Below, in pieces: positions 10,334 through 21,263 of a stretch of DNA of 64,000 bases. A program made the translations under genes and the position numbers. The DNA is from Wurfbainia villosa. Taxonomy: Eukaryota; Streptophyta; Magnoliopsida; Zingiberales; Zingiberaceae. Where the stretch lies: positions 80,525,174-80,589,173 of the forward strand of contig CM045991.1 in assembly GCA_025175895.1 (NCBI GenBank). Direction: 5' to 3'. Position 1 is the first letter of the stretch; the number at the start of each line of letters is the position of its first letter. The notes beneath the pieces were generated by a model. The model was not told the DNA's origin. It made no database searches and saw only the letters and a list, made by a program, of their open reading frames with translations.

Positions 10334-11031
10334 TTGCTGACTATTCTAGATTTACTTGGGTTAGGTTCATCAAACACAAAAGTGATACCCTAGATCAATT
10401 AATCAATCTATTTAAGTTAATAAAAAATCAACAAAGCATTAAAATCAAAAGACTTAGGACTGATCATGGTGGTGAATTCGAAAACCATAGGTTTATGACT
10501 CAGAACCTAAATGGATACCACCATGAGTTCTCTTGCCCTATAACTACACAACAAATTGGCCTAGTAGAACTCAAAAATAGAACCCTACAAGAAGCCGCTA
10601 GGACAATGTTAAACGAGTATAACCTACCCGAGAGGTTTTGGGCGGAAGCCATGAATATGACATGCTATGTCCAAAATAGGATCCTTATGGTAAAGAGGCA
10701 CCTTAAGACCTCATACGAGATTTATCACGATAAAATACCTAACATCAAGTACTTTAGGGTATTTGGGTGTAAGGTACATATCCTAAACACTAAGGATTAC
10801 CTAGGGAAATTTACATCCAAAACCACGACCGAAATCTTTCTAGGATACTCGACTACAAGCAGAGCTTATAGAGTATATAACCACGACACCCTTAGAGTCG
10901 AGGAGACTATCAATGTAGTTTTTGATGAAGGACACGAACCTACAAAACCCCAGCAACCCCAATTAGTGAGCCGATTCATACTAGACCTAACTCTGATCCG
11001 GAGATCAGGTCTAGTGTTAATCCTAACCTAA
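10333..11031 (+). pseudogene. Siv1 integrase core, N-terminally deleted
   Basis: The frame picks up at ADYSRFTWVRFIKH and continues with RTDHGGEFEN (second catalytic Asp) and VELKNRTLQEA (catalytic Glu). The integrase C-terminal part follows (YFRVFGCKVHIL, YSTTSRAYRVYN). The Cys pair of the HHCC finger and the first catalytic Asp are missing through a deletion at about 10332 that also shifts the frame. Another frameshift near 11031-11058 separates it from reverse transcriptase. It would join element DNA to the host chromosome if intact; it is inactive here. Confidence 0.85.
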
Positions 11032-11057
11032 GTCAACCAAGTCACTCTATCGACCAA

Positions 11058-12776
11058 GTGATAGATGACTCCAACCAAACTAGAACTCAAACGAGTCATC
11101 CTATAAATCAAGTTGTAGACTCAAACCCAAATCCAACTAGGACTCAAACGAATCATCCTATCGACCAAGTGATAGGTGATCCAAGTCTAGGAGTTCGAAC
11201 TAGAGCCTCATACAGAAACCTTAGTCAAATATCTTTGATTTATAAAATTGAACCCAAAACTATTGACCAAGCTCTTCTTGATCCCGATTGGATTATTGCA
11301 ATGCAAGAAGAGTTGGCTCAATTCACTAGGAATGAAGTATGGGAATTAGTACCACCACCTAAAGATAAAACAATCATTGGAACAAGGTGGGTGTTTAGAA
11401 ATAAACTTGATGATAAAGGTGAAGTGGTTAGAAATAAAGCTAGACTAGTCGCTAAAGGGTTTAGTCAAGTCGAAGGTTTAGATTACGACGAGACCTATGC
11501 CCCAGTAGCTAGATTAGAGTCCATTCGAATGCTATTAGCATATGCAGCACATCGAGGATTTAAGTTGTTTCAAATGGATGTGAAATCTGCATTCTTAAAT
11601 GGATACATTAAAGAAGAAGTTTATGTTAGTCAACCCCCCGGTTTCGAAAGTTTAGACAAACCTGATCATGTCCTTAGATTAAAGAAAGCTCTTTATGGAC
11701 TTAAACAAGCTCTGCGAGCTTGGTACGAGAGACTTTCGATTTATCTTAAGTCCAAAGGCTTTAACCAAGGTGTAGTTGACCCAACCCTTTTCGTAAAAAC
11801 CTTAGGTAAAGACATATTCATAGCCCAAATCTACGTAAATGATATTATTTTCGGAATCACCAACTCAATCCTACTAAATGAGTTCATTTCACTTATGGAA
11901 AGTGAATTTGAAATGAATTTAGTAGGCGAGTTAAGTTTCTTCTTAGGTCTACAAATTAAACAAACTAAAGATGGAATATACCTACATCAACACAAATATA
12001 CTAGGGAATTAATTAAACGCTTTGGAATGCAAGACGCTAAAATTATTAATACCCCAATGGCAACTAATGTGAATATAGAAGAAGATTTAATCGGAAACTT
12101 AATTGATTTAAAATACTATAGGAGCATAATAGGGAGTCTCCTTTACTTAACTGCAAGCCGACCTGATATCCTATTTGCAGTAAGTATGTGCGCAAGGTTC
12201 CAAACCGGTGCCAAGGAGTCTCACCTAACTCTAGTCAAGCGTATCCTTAGATATCTAAAGGGTACACTTAATGTCGGTATTTGGTACCCTAGATCTACCG
12301 AGTTCGAACTAACCGGCTACTCTGATTCGAACTATGGCGGTAGTAAGCTCGATAGAAAGAGCACGAGTGGTTGTTGTCAACTTCTCAGCTCGAGTCTAGT
12401 GAGTTGGTGCAGTAGGAAGCAACACTGTGTTGCCTTATCTACCACCGAAGCCGAATACATCGCGATGGGTGAGTGTGTCACTCAGCTTCTTTGGATGAAG
12501 CACACTCTCCGCGATTTCAGTTTAGACTTTATGAACACAAAACTTTACGTAGATAACATTAGTTCAATTAATCTTACTAAGAATCCAATATGTCACTCTA
12601 GGACCAAACATATAGAGGTCAAACACCATTTCATTCGAGAACATGTGGCCAACGGAGCCATACAACTCGAATACGTCGAATCAAAGTCTAACTTAGCAGA
12701 CCTATTTACTAAACCCCTACCCGAAGCTGAATTTAGTCTATTAAGATGAAAATTGGGCATGTGCGTAGTAGAATAG
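11058..12776 (+). pseudogene. Siv1 reverse transcriptase-RNase H
   Basis: 563 codons are open. RT motifs appear in order: WVFRNKLDDKGEVVRNKARL, DETYAPVARLESIR, FQMDVKSAFLNG, ALYGLKQALRAWYERL, then YVNDIIFG. The family active site is YVDD, so one catalytic Asp is Asn. RNase H follows with GYSDSNYGG, STTEAEYIAMGE and YVDNISSINLTKNP, ending near FTKPLPEAEF. A TGA at 12747 (CGA to TGA by comparison with Siv2) precedes the natural end KLGMCVVE and TAG at 12774. Long and open, but catalytically dead by the D-to-N change if the reading is right. Confidence 0.9.
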
Positions 12777-13685
12777 GAACTTGCAAATTATATTTTCTTA
12801 CTACTATTTCTTAAATTTTCATTTTTATGGAACTAGCATAGGACATACCTTAGATATCATGCACCTATAGATTTAAGGAGCCAATACATCTCACAACACA
12901 TAGGACTAATGTGTTTGTGTACTTAGCCACGTAGATGGGCGTGAGATGTTAGGACCTTACTCCTGGTTCCAGATGTAGAGCTAGTGCATCGTTATGAACC
13001 ACGGAGTATAATCATACATACTAACCGACTCTGACCAGGACTGGTTGATCTTTCATATCAATCAAGCCAAATATGAGTCGAACATTTTATAGATGAATTT
13101 ATTTTCAGTATATTATTTTCAAAATAATGTGGAACATGCTTAGACTTTAAATTTAACACTTTTTTTTCCACACACACCCTCACTCTTTTCGATATATGGC
13201 AAAAGGGGGAGAAAAAGGTCAAAGTTAAGGGGTCAAAATTTTTTTTATAACTTAACTCTTACTTCATATTTAAACCAAAAGTTAACTCTAAGTTTTTGAA
13301 AACTTATTTAACTTTTAACAAAAGGAAGTAAAGGCCAAGTTAAGAGAATTCTTAACTTAAACTTATGTGTGTCGTCAACGTAAACATTATGCCGTTAATG
13401 CTTTACTTAAAGGGGAGAAAGGGCCAAGTTAAGAAGAACTCTTAACTTAAACGTTTAACTAAGGCCAACTTTAAGTAATTACTTAAAGCAACCCTCAAGG
13501 GGGAGGATTAAGGTCTTTCTTCAAGACTCACCCTCGGTCAAGGGGGAGGTTTCCTCAAGGGGGAGTACTTGAAGAAAATCCTTACTACTCCAACTTAATC
13601 TTCTTTATTTCTTGTTTGTTTCTAATGCACATTATTCTTCATGCTTGATATTTAGTTAACTTTGTATGTGGGTTTTCCATAAATC
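12777..13685 (+). promoter_or_regulatory. Siv1 3' non-coding region with stem and multiple polypurine tracts
   Basis: No env-like frame is present. CATCTCAC at 12887-12894 pairs with GTGAGATG at 12941-12948. Further on, polypurine-like tracts repeat: near 13203 (AAAAGGGGGAGAAAAAGG), 13412, 13500, 13541 and 13556. A motif around CCAAGTTAAGAG/AACTCTTAACTT also recurs in both orientations (13335-13450). Multiple polypurine tracts are a described Sirevirus trait. Confidence 0.6.
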
Positions 13686-13699
13686 AAAAAGGGGGAGAT
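13686..13699 (+). promoter_or_regulatory. Siv1 terminal polypurine tract
   Basis: AAAAAGGGGGAGAT directly before the 3' LTR; the RNase H-resistant primer site for plus-strand synthesis. Confidence 0.85.
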
Positions 13700-14830
13700 T
13701 GTTGGTGCAGTAGGCACCTAAGTTAAACCTGAGTTTTGATTATAGCAAACGATACAAAGTTAATCTCATGTCGTTATCTCACGAGCTGAATCGAGTGTGC
13801 AGAAGATTGCTATAGCTGGAGCTGAAGGCTAGCGACACCCGGAGGAAGCCACGGTGGTCGGGTGACACTCGAGTGACTTCGGAGGGAGCCGAAGGAATCG
13901 AGTGGAAGGCCGGAAGCAAAAGCAACACGTAAGTATCGAGGTAAGCTCGTGTGTGTGAGCGTAAGTGAGGTCGTATCCTCGTTACGGGGATGATCTTAAG
14001 CGTAGATCCGACCAAAGACATCCTATAGATGGTCTAGGTCGAGATCGGATGGTCGACGACCGTCGAAATTATGTTTTTGTTGAGCTAACTTTGACTTGCA
14101 AGAAGCATCACGATCGCTACCTTGAGGACTCGACCGTCCAATCACGATCGCCGAGGTCGAAGACTCGACCGATGTCGCATCACCGATCGATGATGGCCAT
14201 CAGTCGACTGATGGTCAATGATCAGATTCGAGGAGTCAAGGCTTATCACCCCATTTCAAGGAGATTGGTGCTCAATTGTGATTGGCTAGGGTTCCTCTCG
14301 AAAAGGGCTCAAAGGCTATAAAAGGAGGTCCTAACCTAGGGTTTTCTCATCAATTCTAAGTGCTCAAAAGCCTCCGCAACGCTGCAACTCTCCGACGACT
14401 CTACAACAACGAAGTGCTGCCAACAACCCTAGTTTAAGTCCTATCTTCGAGTTGTTGGTATAATCTTAGTTTGTCATTTCTCTTAATCTTGTAATTCGTT
14501 TGTTAATCGAGGCTTTCTACCGTTGCATTTTATTTTAATAGAAGAGAGGGGTTGTCTCTCTATCTTTTGCTTCGAAGGTTTTTGTAATCGTAAAACTCCT
14601 ACCTCCAACGAGGAGGAGTGTTTTAGTGAATTGCCCTCCGTACATGGTCTAGGATCGTTAGGACCTTGGAGTAGTGGCCGAAGGCTACGAACCAAGTAAA
14701 AAAACTATTTGTCTCATTTAGTTTTTATTTACATTTCCGCTGCATTTAATTATCTACCGAACGATTTAAAAGAAAATGTGTTTATCGCTATTCACCCCCC
14801 CCCTCTCTAGCGAACCGCCTCGATCCAACA
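13700..14830 (+). repeat. Siv1 3' LTR
   Basis: It starts TGTTGGTGCAGTAGGCACC and ends CGATCCAACA, followed by TAAGA. It matches the 5' LTR over nearly its whole length except 14084-14214, where GTCGAC and CGATCG palindromes are exchanged. TATA box at 14317-14324. Confidence 0.95.
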
Positions 14831-14835
14831 TAAGA
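14831..14835. repeat. Target-site duplication of Siv1, right copy (TAAGA)
   Basis: Exact match to 6060-6064. Confidence 0.95.
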
Positions 14836-14950
14836 GGCTCATGGGAAAGAGGCATGCTTTCTTGCTCTGAAGGGTCCACCATTCAGAAGGTAGAAGAATG
14901 AAGGAGTATACAAGCAAAAGACATTGCCAAAAGTTTTTATAGAGGAGAAG
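14836..14950 (-). pseudogene. Start of the antisense ORF split by Siv1, with upstream TATA
   Basis: On the minus strand an ATG near 14873 opens MVDPSEQESMPLSHEPLTAD, which runs across the restored Siv1 target site into 5827-6063. A TATA-like CTATAAAAA lies just upstream on the minus strand at about 14941-14949. The surrounding sequence is a diverged copy of the block at 15667-15830. Whether this was ever expressed is unknown. Confidence 0.35.
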
Positions 14951-15346
14951 GGAGTATTAATTCATCTTCTTGGAAAAGAAAGAAAGTAAAAGCTGATAAG
15001 ATGTGAAGATGAGCAGGTAGTGTTGGGGGTAGTTGATGCATTAATGACGAGATGACCGTTCATATCCTATAGAAGAAGTAGATATTTGGTGAGTATAATT
15101 CAACTGTAGTACAGTTGTCTTCTTGTGATATTTTCTCATTCTGCTATACGCTGTAGGTCTTCTGTGAGGGATCAAGAATGAATGTGGTCATCGTACACGA
15201 GATGTTTTTTTATGATTTTGGCAGTCACACTGAATCTAATATTCTTTTCTTTTATACATAAACCAAATGATACTACCAATAGAGACATTCTTGTTTACAG
15301 AGTTCGAAAAGTACTAGAGGAGTCAATAGAAGACTCTCCTTCTAAT

Positions 15347-15683
15347 TAGGGTGGTGGAACTATCGAAGGAGGAGGAATGTCAGCCGATGGAGGAGAAGGA
15401 ATGTTAGCTAGTGGAGGAGAAGGAATGTCAACCGATGGAGGAGGGGGATCCATTGAGCGATGGCCGAAGGAAGGGAAAGGAGATCAGAAGGACCTCCTGG
15501 AGCCTAGAGCCACTGTGTTAATGGGGCTTCGAAGGGGTGGATGTCGATATGCTGAAGTTATTGTAGAATGAGTATTTGAATCGTCAATATGGTCTGTATA
15601 ATAGCTTATGCTAAACGGGTGCGAGGGGGAGGCCATGGGAGTAGTATGAAGACAGAAGACCTCATAGGATGTATTTATAGAAG
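15347..15683 (-). pseudogene. Antisense Pro-rich short ORF block with TATA and 24 bp repeats
   Basis: A minus-strand TATAAATA lies near 15674-15681. An ATG at 15636 opens about 50 codons (MASPSHPFSISYYTDHIDD...). A second frame from about 15454 reads MDPPPPSVDIPSPPLANIPS and onward, built from a 24 bp unit (15365-15450) encoding an 8-residue Pro-rich repeat. It resembles the Pro-rich linker of the antisense ORF at 16188-18411. It is probably a broken antisense ORF of the gypsy element. The plus-strand frame at 15377-15571 over the same repeat is a shadow. Confidence 0.35.
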
Positions 15684-16187
15684 GGAAAGAGCATTAATTT
15701 TCCTTTCTTGAAAAAGAAGAAGAGTACATAATGAGGAGGGAGGGGGTAACTAAAGGGTTGGTGTTGGAAATGGTAAGGGCATTGACAGTGAGGTGATTGG
15801 TCATATTCTCGCCCGACCAAAGGGATAGGGGCTAATCAGGTATGATCGGACTGCAGGGCAAAGTAGCCTAGCAGAAGTGGATCTCATTTGCTGGAGGAAT
15901 GACTCAGGATAATGTGAAGATATATTATTTTCAAACTAGCAAGAGTAACTCCTATGGAGGCAGAGTATTAGTCGACTGGCACCAAGAAAGTTTCTAGCCA
16001 AAGGAAGTTGAATATGAGAAAGGGGAGATATCTACTCGGACAAAAGAATATAATTACTAAAATAGCAATGATTCCGAAATTTAAAAGGTGAAAAGAAATA
16101 CAGGTCACTTCATAAAAATTTGGTACTTCATACATATGTGTTGTAGTTCTTGAAGAATTATTCATTACAGTTTAGAGAAATGGAACT
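15684..16187. other. Region between antisense ORFs
   Basis: Purine-rich sequence; 15667-15830 is a diverged copy of 14931-15070. The minus-strand open frame at 15968-16165 lies downstream of the antisense ORF stop and is probably its 3' untranslated part. No convincing gene. Confidence 0.3.
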
Positions 16188-18411
16188 TCACAGTTCGAAA
16201 ACATTGTCCAGGTATTCGTCTATGGCTGCCTCCACACTCAAATAGTTGGTATATGTACCCGGAGGAGGATGTCCATGCGCAGCGTGTTGTTTGTTAGCCC
16301 TCTTAAAGTCCAAGATGAATAATTCAGCTGCTTTGTTGCCAAATTTTGTTAGCAGCTCTTCCTCTTGTGCCATCCACCGAGCTTCCTCAATGGCTAGTTG
16401 ATTGGCGAGAGTAGTCTTCAGTTCATCCCTCTCTTTAGCGATGCCCATGGTATGCTGCTTATGAAGGTCATGTCTTGGGAGTGCTCTAGATTTAATGCTT
16501 GCATTTGTTCTATTATTTCTATCAGAGCCTCCAATAATGTAGATGCTTTGGAAGAAAGGCCCCTTAGTTGTATCCTACTTAATTCTCGGGAGGCCTATAA
16601 AGTATTGATAGCTGATTGAGCCCTTAACAGTTCAGTCAAGGACTCAGATTTCCTGGCTTGTGTTTCTCGGAGCTCAACCTAGCACTCTGACAATTCCTGA
16701 GCCAAGGCATTGACATGCTGGATCTTATCATATTGCAGGAATAGTTGGATTTGAAGGGAATTCATCTTTTTGAGGGCTTTTTCTTTTTCATCCCTGCTGT
16801 CGCTAATTGGGTTTTCAATTCTTCACAGCGAGCAGCTAAAATAGCCTCCCTCTGTTTGCTTTCAACTAGCTATTGACTTATCTTCTTTTGTTGAACTTAG
16901 GTGCCATAGTTGACTACCTAGTCAGCTAAATGTTGGGCTGCTTCATTATAGTTGGTGCTCGCCTATGTAAGGAGAAGGAATATTTTCGAGGTGAATACCA
17001 ATATATTTTAAAGTACATTGAGGTTAAAGGAAGATACCTCTGAAAAAATTTTATGCAGTCATTTAAAGGGGTCGTGTACGCCCGAATGAGTGAAAAGTTT
17101 CACTTCCTGTGTATTGCGGATCTTAAGTACCGATCCAAGAGTAGTAGTAGGAGGGCTCAGAGGAAGAATGCCCCCCATGGGAAGTGGGGGTTCATCCCCA
17201 AGTGAGGTAGGATCAAGAGAAGTAGAATCCCAAATTGGAGAAGGGGGATAAGATAGTTTTGAGGGTGTAATAGGTGGAGGAGAAGGCATGGGAGGATCAA
17301 TTTCCATGCCCGAAGAAGAAGGAAGTGGAGGGGTAGGTAAAAGGGGAAGTCGCTCCCCGGGATTGGGGGAAGGATGTCAGAAGACTGGATGTCTTCTTCC
17401 ATAGGATCAGAAGCAATGAGGTGGCAGCGTCAACAAAGTAGGAGAGGAGGTGGGCTAGGAGAATGAGAGGATGAAGTTGCTGGAAGAGTGGAGGAGCTGG
17501 CAGGACCCCCCTTGTGCAAGCGGAGCTTCTTGAGGGGTGAAGAGGGGAGAATAGGAGATTTTCCCCTTGCCCGTTTCCCTTGGGGCTTAGTGGCCAGGAC
17601 CTTCTCTGCGCTATCTCAAGCCCTCTGCATCAAGTCATCTACGATACAAGACATCCAGAACAATAGATAACAACAATAAGAATTAGCAAACATTCTCTAT
17701 GGGATGTTGTTAATACCCTACCTATGACGATGGGATCGTCCAAGTGGAAGGGGGAGAGCTCGTAATGACTCAGAATGTAGGCATCTAATAGGAGGTCAGA
17801 AATGTAATTGTGTTTTTTTAGCACCTTATGGACCTCTGCGACAAAGCATTGGAGCCTACAATCCTAGAAGGGAGGCAAGTCTGGAAGGGCAGTCTTCCAA
17901 GTTTTAGAATGGGGAAGTGGGATAGGGAGTTGTGCGAAGAAGTATAAGTCCCTCCAACCTTTATGGGAGGAAGGTTTATTGGTAAGGAACTGGCAGTTGG
18001 GATGACTGGCAAAATAAAAGATACCTTCCTTTGAAGATTTCAGCTGGAAAAGGAAGTGGAACATTAGGGGGGATAGAGGAAGCCCTAGATGCTTAAAAAC
18101 TACAACATTGCCCGCTAGTAATGGGAAGACATTGGGGGCTAATTGGTTTATAGGTAGTTTATAGAAGTCTAATAGTTTGAAGTAAATGGGAGGTACAGGT
18201 AGTCGAAAGCGATTTATTAGTTGTTCGGAGAAGAAACAGTGATGATTTGGAGGAGGAAGATGTGGCCGGTAAGAGGTGGAAGAAAAAAGGCATTTACAGT
18301 GGAATCTATAAACAAGTCCTTCATATCAAGGAAGTAATGGTTTTCGTCTATGAGTGTGACAGTATGTTCGTACCAGGGGGTTGAGCTAGTGTTTGTCGGA
18401 GAAGGAGCCAT
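16188..18411 (-). pseudogene. Antisense ORF related to PF04195 (putative gypsy-type transposon protein)
   Basis: Read on the minus strand, an ATG at 18411 opens MAPSPTNTSSTPWYEH. After a frameshift come FRLPVPPIYFKLLDFY, NQLAPNVFPLLAGNVVVF, KHLGLPLSPLMFHFLFQLK and SSHKGWRDLYFF, the conserved order of the plant PF04195 (Transposase_28) family. The next exon part ends SPFHLDDPIVIG at a GT-AG intron (17721-17639). Beyond it lie a basic and Pro-rich linker (17402-17059), a coiled coil (about 16900-16448) and the tail SVEAAIDEYLDNVFEL. Such proteins are encoded antisense to pol in some plant gypsy elements and their role is unknown. Frameshifts and stops make this copy a pseudogene. Confidence 0.65.
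17639..17721 (-). other. Predicted 83 bp GT-AG intron in the antisense ORF
   Basis: On the minus strand the coding sequence meets GTAGGGTATT at 17721 and resumes after TGTATCGTAG at 17639 with ATGACTTGATGCAG, restoring the family-like DDLMQRA sequence. The size and AT-rich content are normal for a plant intron. No branch-point analysis was done. Confidence 0.5.
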
Positions 18412-19156
18412 AGCAAGGAAGGCAGGGGCACTTACTTATGGTTTAGAGGGAGTAGTCGTTTGGAGAAAGAAGGCTCCTAGATGTCGAGAATTTAGGTGTA
18501 GGACAATCGCTGGCGAAAATCATCGAGCGGGAGGAGAAGAGTCGAACGGAAGAAGAAGAAGTTGTCGTGTGAAGACTAGGTTGCCGATGGTTTTGGCTTT
18601 TAAACTTCCCCCTAAAGAGAGAAGGCGGGTCCCATTAGCCCAGTAAGATGCTTAATATGCTTAGGCTAAGTAGGGAAGAGGAAAATCCTAACCCAATAAG
18701 ATAAATGAGACCAGTAAAAGATGAGAAGGTGGTTGAGATATGGCCAAGGAAGGGTAATTAGAGAAGGTTCCTCACTTAGGAAGTCAAACTGAAGGTTCCA
18801 TTTGACTATTTGGGAGGGGGGGAGTAGCTAATGATACTTCTATAATATAACTTAGGATCTAAGAAAAGAAATTATGGCTGGTAGGGTGAAATCAAAGGGA
18901 AAGATCATAAGGTAGGATATAGGCTCTACTCCAGCAAGACCCAATTCGAGAAAGAGAGTCGAGTTCATGTGGTGCCAACTTAGGGAAGGGAGAGAAGTAC
19001 GATTACCAAAATGAAACTAGATATAGACTCGGAAAAATAAGCCAGGTTGAGGGGAAGGCACCTCGGGCAGCAGAGTTGGGTTAGTGACCAGAACAGTGAC
19101 AAACAATGACTTAGGAAAGTTAAGGTTGGTTATAAGTGCATGTGCCCAATGACCAA
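18412..19156. other. Sequence upstream of the antisense ORF
   Basis: This would hold the promoter of the antisense ORF on the minus strand. I see no clear TATA box; TTTTAAAC near 18598 is a weak candidate. The frame at 18350-18646 is not family-like. No other gene seen. Confidence 0.3.
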
Positions 19157-19189
19157 CACTACAAAAATACATCAAAATAGCGATGAAAT

Positions 19190-20115
19190 TTGGCAACGAA
19201 AATAATTTTTTGCTAATTTCCAACAAAATTTGCGAGGAATTACAAATTTCATCACAAATTAGAAACGAAATTTTCAACAAAAATTTTTTGTTGAAAACAA
19301 ATTTACATTTGTAACAAATTAAATTTCGTCACAATTTTGTCGCAGTTTTACAATGAATTTGATTTTTCGTCGCATATTTGAGACGAAAAATCAATTTCGT
19401 TGCAAAATTTTACAAAAAAAATATAAATTCGTCATAGAATTTGCAACAAAAATATAATTCGTTGCAAAATTTTGCAACCAAATTATAATTCGTTGGAAAT
19501 TTGCAACGAAAATATAACTCGTTGAAAAAATTTGCAAAGAAAATATAATTTGTTGCAAAAAATTACAAAGAATTATTAATTCATTGAAAAATTTTGCAAT
19601 GAATTATATTTTAGTTACAAATTTACAACGAATCTATAATTCGTTGCAAAATTTTGCAATGAAAATATAATTCGTTGCAAAAATTTACAATTTAATTCAT
19701 TGCAAAATTTTGCAACGAATTATATTTTCATTGGAAAATTTTGCAATGAATTATATTTTCTTGCAAATAAAATATAATTCATTGCAAAATTTTGCAACGA
19801 ATTATAATTCATCGCAAATTTTTCGACAAATTTGGCAACGAAAAATTTTCATCTGACGTTTTCAATTATCTTGCGAAAAAGAGAACGGCGGGGAAATTTG
19901 CAACAAATTTAATATTCGCCGCTAATTTGGCAATGAATTTAATTTTTTTCGCCAAATTTGCAACGAAAAATAAAATTCGTCGTAGAATATTGCGACGAAA
20001 TATGAATTCGTCACCGAATTTGCAACGATTTAATAATTCGTTGCAAAGTTTTGCGATGAATATTAAATTCGTCGCAAGATTAGTGACGAAAATTTGATTC
20101 ATCGCCAAATTCCAC
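19190..20115. repeat. Subterminal repeat array, TTGCAACGAA units
   Basis: Dozens of variants of TTGCAACGAA and its complement TTCGTTGCAA are arranged head to head, often as AATTCGTTGCAAAATTTTGC. This fits transposase-binding subterminal repeats of CACTA elements. The opposing frames at 19792-20097 and 20126-19866 are artefacts of this array. Confidence 0.8.
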
Positions 20116-21263
20116 CTAATTATCAATCATCTCCACCCCTTTCCCTTTCTCACGCTCCGATCGATCCTCCCTCCTGGTACACGTCTTTCCCTCTCCTCTT
20201 CTCTGCTCTTCCACTGCCGACCGGAGCAAATTTATTGTCCGCGCGCGATCGACAGGTGTCATGCGAGCTCGCGGCAGGCATGTGCTTGCTATGGCCGGTT
20301 GAGAGCACATGTCGTGCTTGTGGCTGCATGATACGAGCTCGTGGCGGCCAACCATGAGCATGCATCGTGCTCGTAGTAGGCTGGCGCGTGCTGCAGCGAA
20401 CTGCAGTCACCCCTGCCACACATCAGTGGCGCGACAGTCGCCCCTACCGCGTGTCGGTGGTGCGGCTGGGGCAACACCCCTGTAGCACGACCGTCATGCA
20501 GCAGGGGATGCCCCTGCCTCATCCTTCACGCGGTAGGGGTGATTCCCTTGCCTCGTTGTTTCCCCTGCTGCGTCCTTCGTGCGGTCAATGATTCTGTCAC
20601 CCCAAGTCCCTTCTATGTCGTTCGCACGGCTAGGGTTGATGGCTTTGTCGTGTCGATGGCCTATCTGGGTCATTCACTTAGCTGAGGCGTTATTCCAAGC
20701 TCCGCGCGTGGGTAGTTCATCGTCGCCCTGGATCGTGCACAACTACTGTGTCAACCTTGGATCGTGCACAAAATGTAGACATGTTATTCAAATTAAATCA
20801 TTTAAATTACGTAATGTGTAATATAAATACAAAATTAATGTTTTATTTTTCATACGCTTATCGTACTTTGTCCTTCAGGTGATCCGCATGTTTATAAAGT
20901 CTTCTGCTGTGAGCTCATCCGTTACTTCCACAAGGTAGGTATTTGTATATTCAAAAATTTATAGCATTATCATTATATAATATATATAATTAATGCTTGA
21001 TTTTATGTATTTCTTCCCCGGAGAATTTACTATTGTTTTTTTTTACATTACTTTTTTAGGTATCCAATTTTATGATACACTAAGCACCTATGTTAATCCA
21101 CATATTTACTGAAGGGAAAACGATGTGTTTTCCGCTTCGTCGCTTCGGTCGCTTGTGCATGGCGATCCTAGCTCACATCCCCGAATTAAAATTTTATCAA
21201 CTAAAACTAATCCAGACGGAGATGGATTACCCAAACCGACCAACCAAAGAAAGATGAGCAAAG
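20116..21263. other. GC-rich segment inside the CACTA-like element
   Basis: 20150-20760 is strongly GC-rich in contrast to all neighbours and reads openly in several frames on both strands, so frames alone prove nothing. Downstream, possible small exons are bounded by TTCAG/GTGATCC (about 20877) and CACAAG/GTAGGTA (about 20932). It could be the 5' part of an element gene or a captured host fragment; I do not recognise any protein. Confidence 0.35.

Larger units (their letters stand above)
6065..14830 (+). mobile_element. Siv1: Sirevirus-like Ty1/copia retrotransposon, defective
   Basis: This 8,766 bp element is bounded by two LTRs (1,122 and 1,131 bp) and TAAGA duplications. Order: LTR, primer-binding site (PBS), leader, gag, protease, integrase, reverse transcriptase, RNase H, long 3' non-coding region with several polypurine tracts, LTR. 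The order integrase before RT defines copia. The long gag with CCHC knuckle and coiled coil, and the multiple polypurine tracts, point to the Sirevirus lineage. It cannot move on its own: gag has three stops, the protease active site is deleted, the N-terminal part of integrase is missing and the RT motif YVDD reads YVND. Confidence 0.95.
19157..21263. mobile_element. CACTA-like DNA transposon, one end only
   Basis: It begins CACTACAAAAATA, the typical plant CACTA (EnSpm) terminal inverted repeat, followed by about 950 bp of dense short subterminal repeats in both orientations. No transposase motif is visible. The opposite terminal repeat (ending TAGTG) is absent and the family-A LTR at 21264 probably truncated it. 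The preceding 3 bp (CAA) would be the target duplication but cannot be checked. Confidence 0.6.

Noticed and set aside
12777..13685. Possible env-like ORF as reported for some Sireviruses
   Set aside because: No open frame of useful length in any plus-strand frame between pol and the 3' LTR.
20094..20591. Multiple overlapping frames on both strands
   Set aside because: GC-rich sequence has few stops by chance; no frame shows a recognisable domain.
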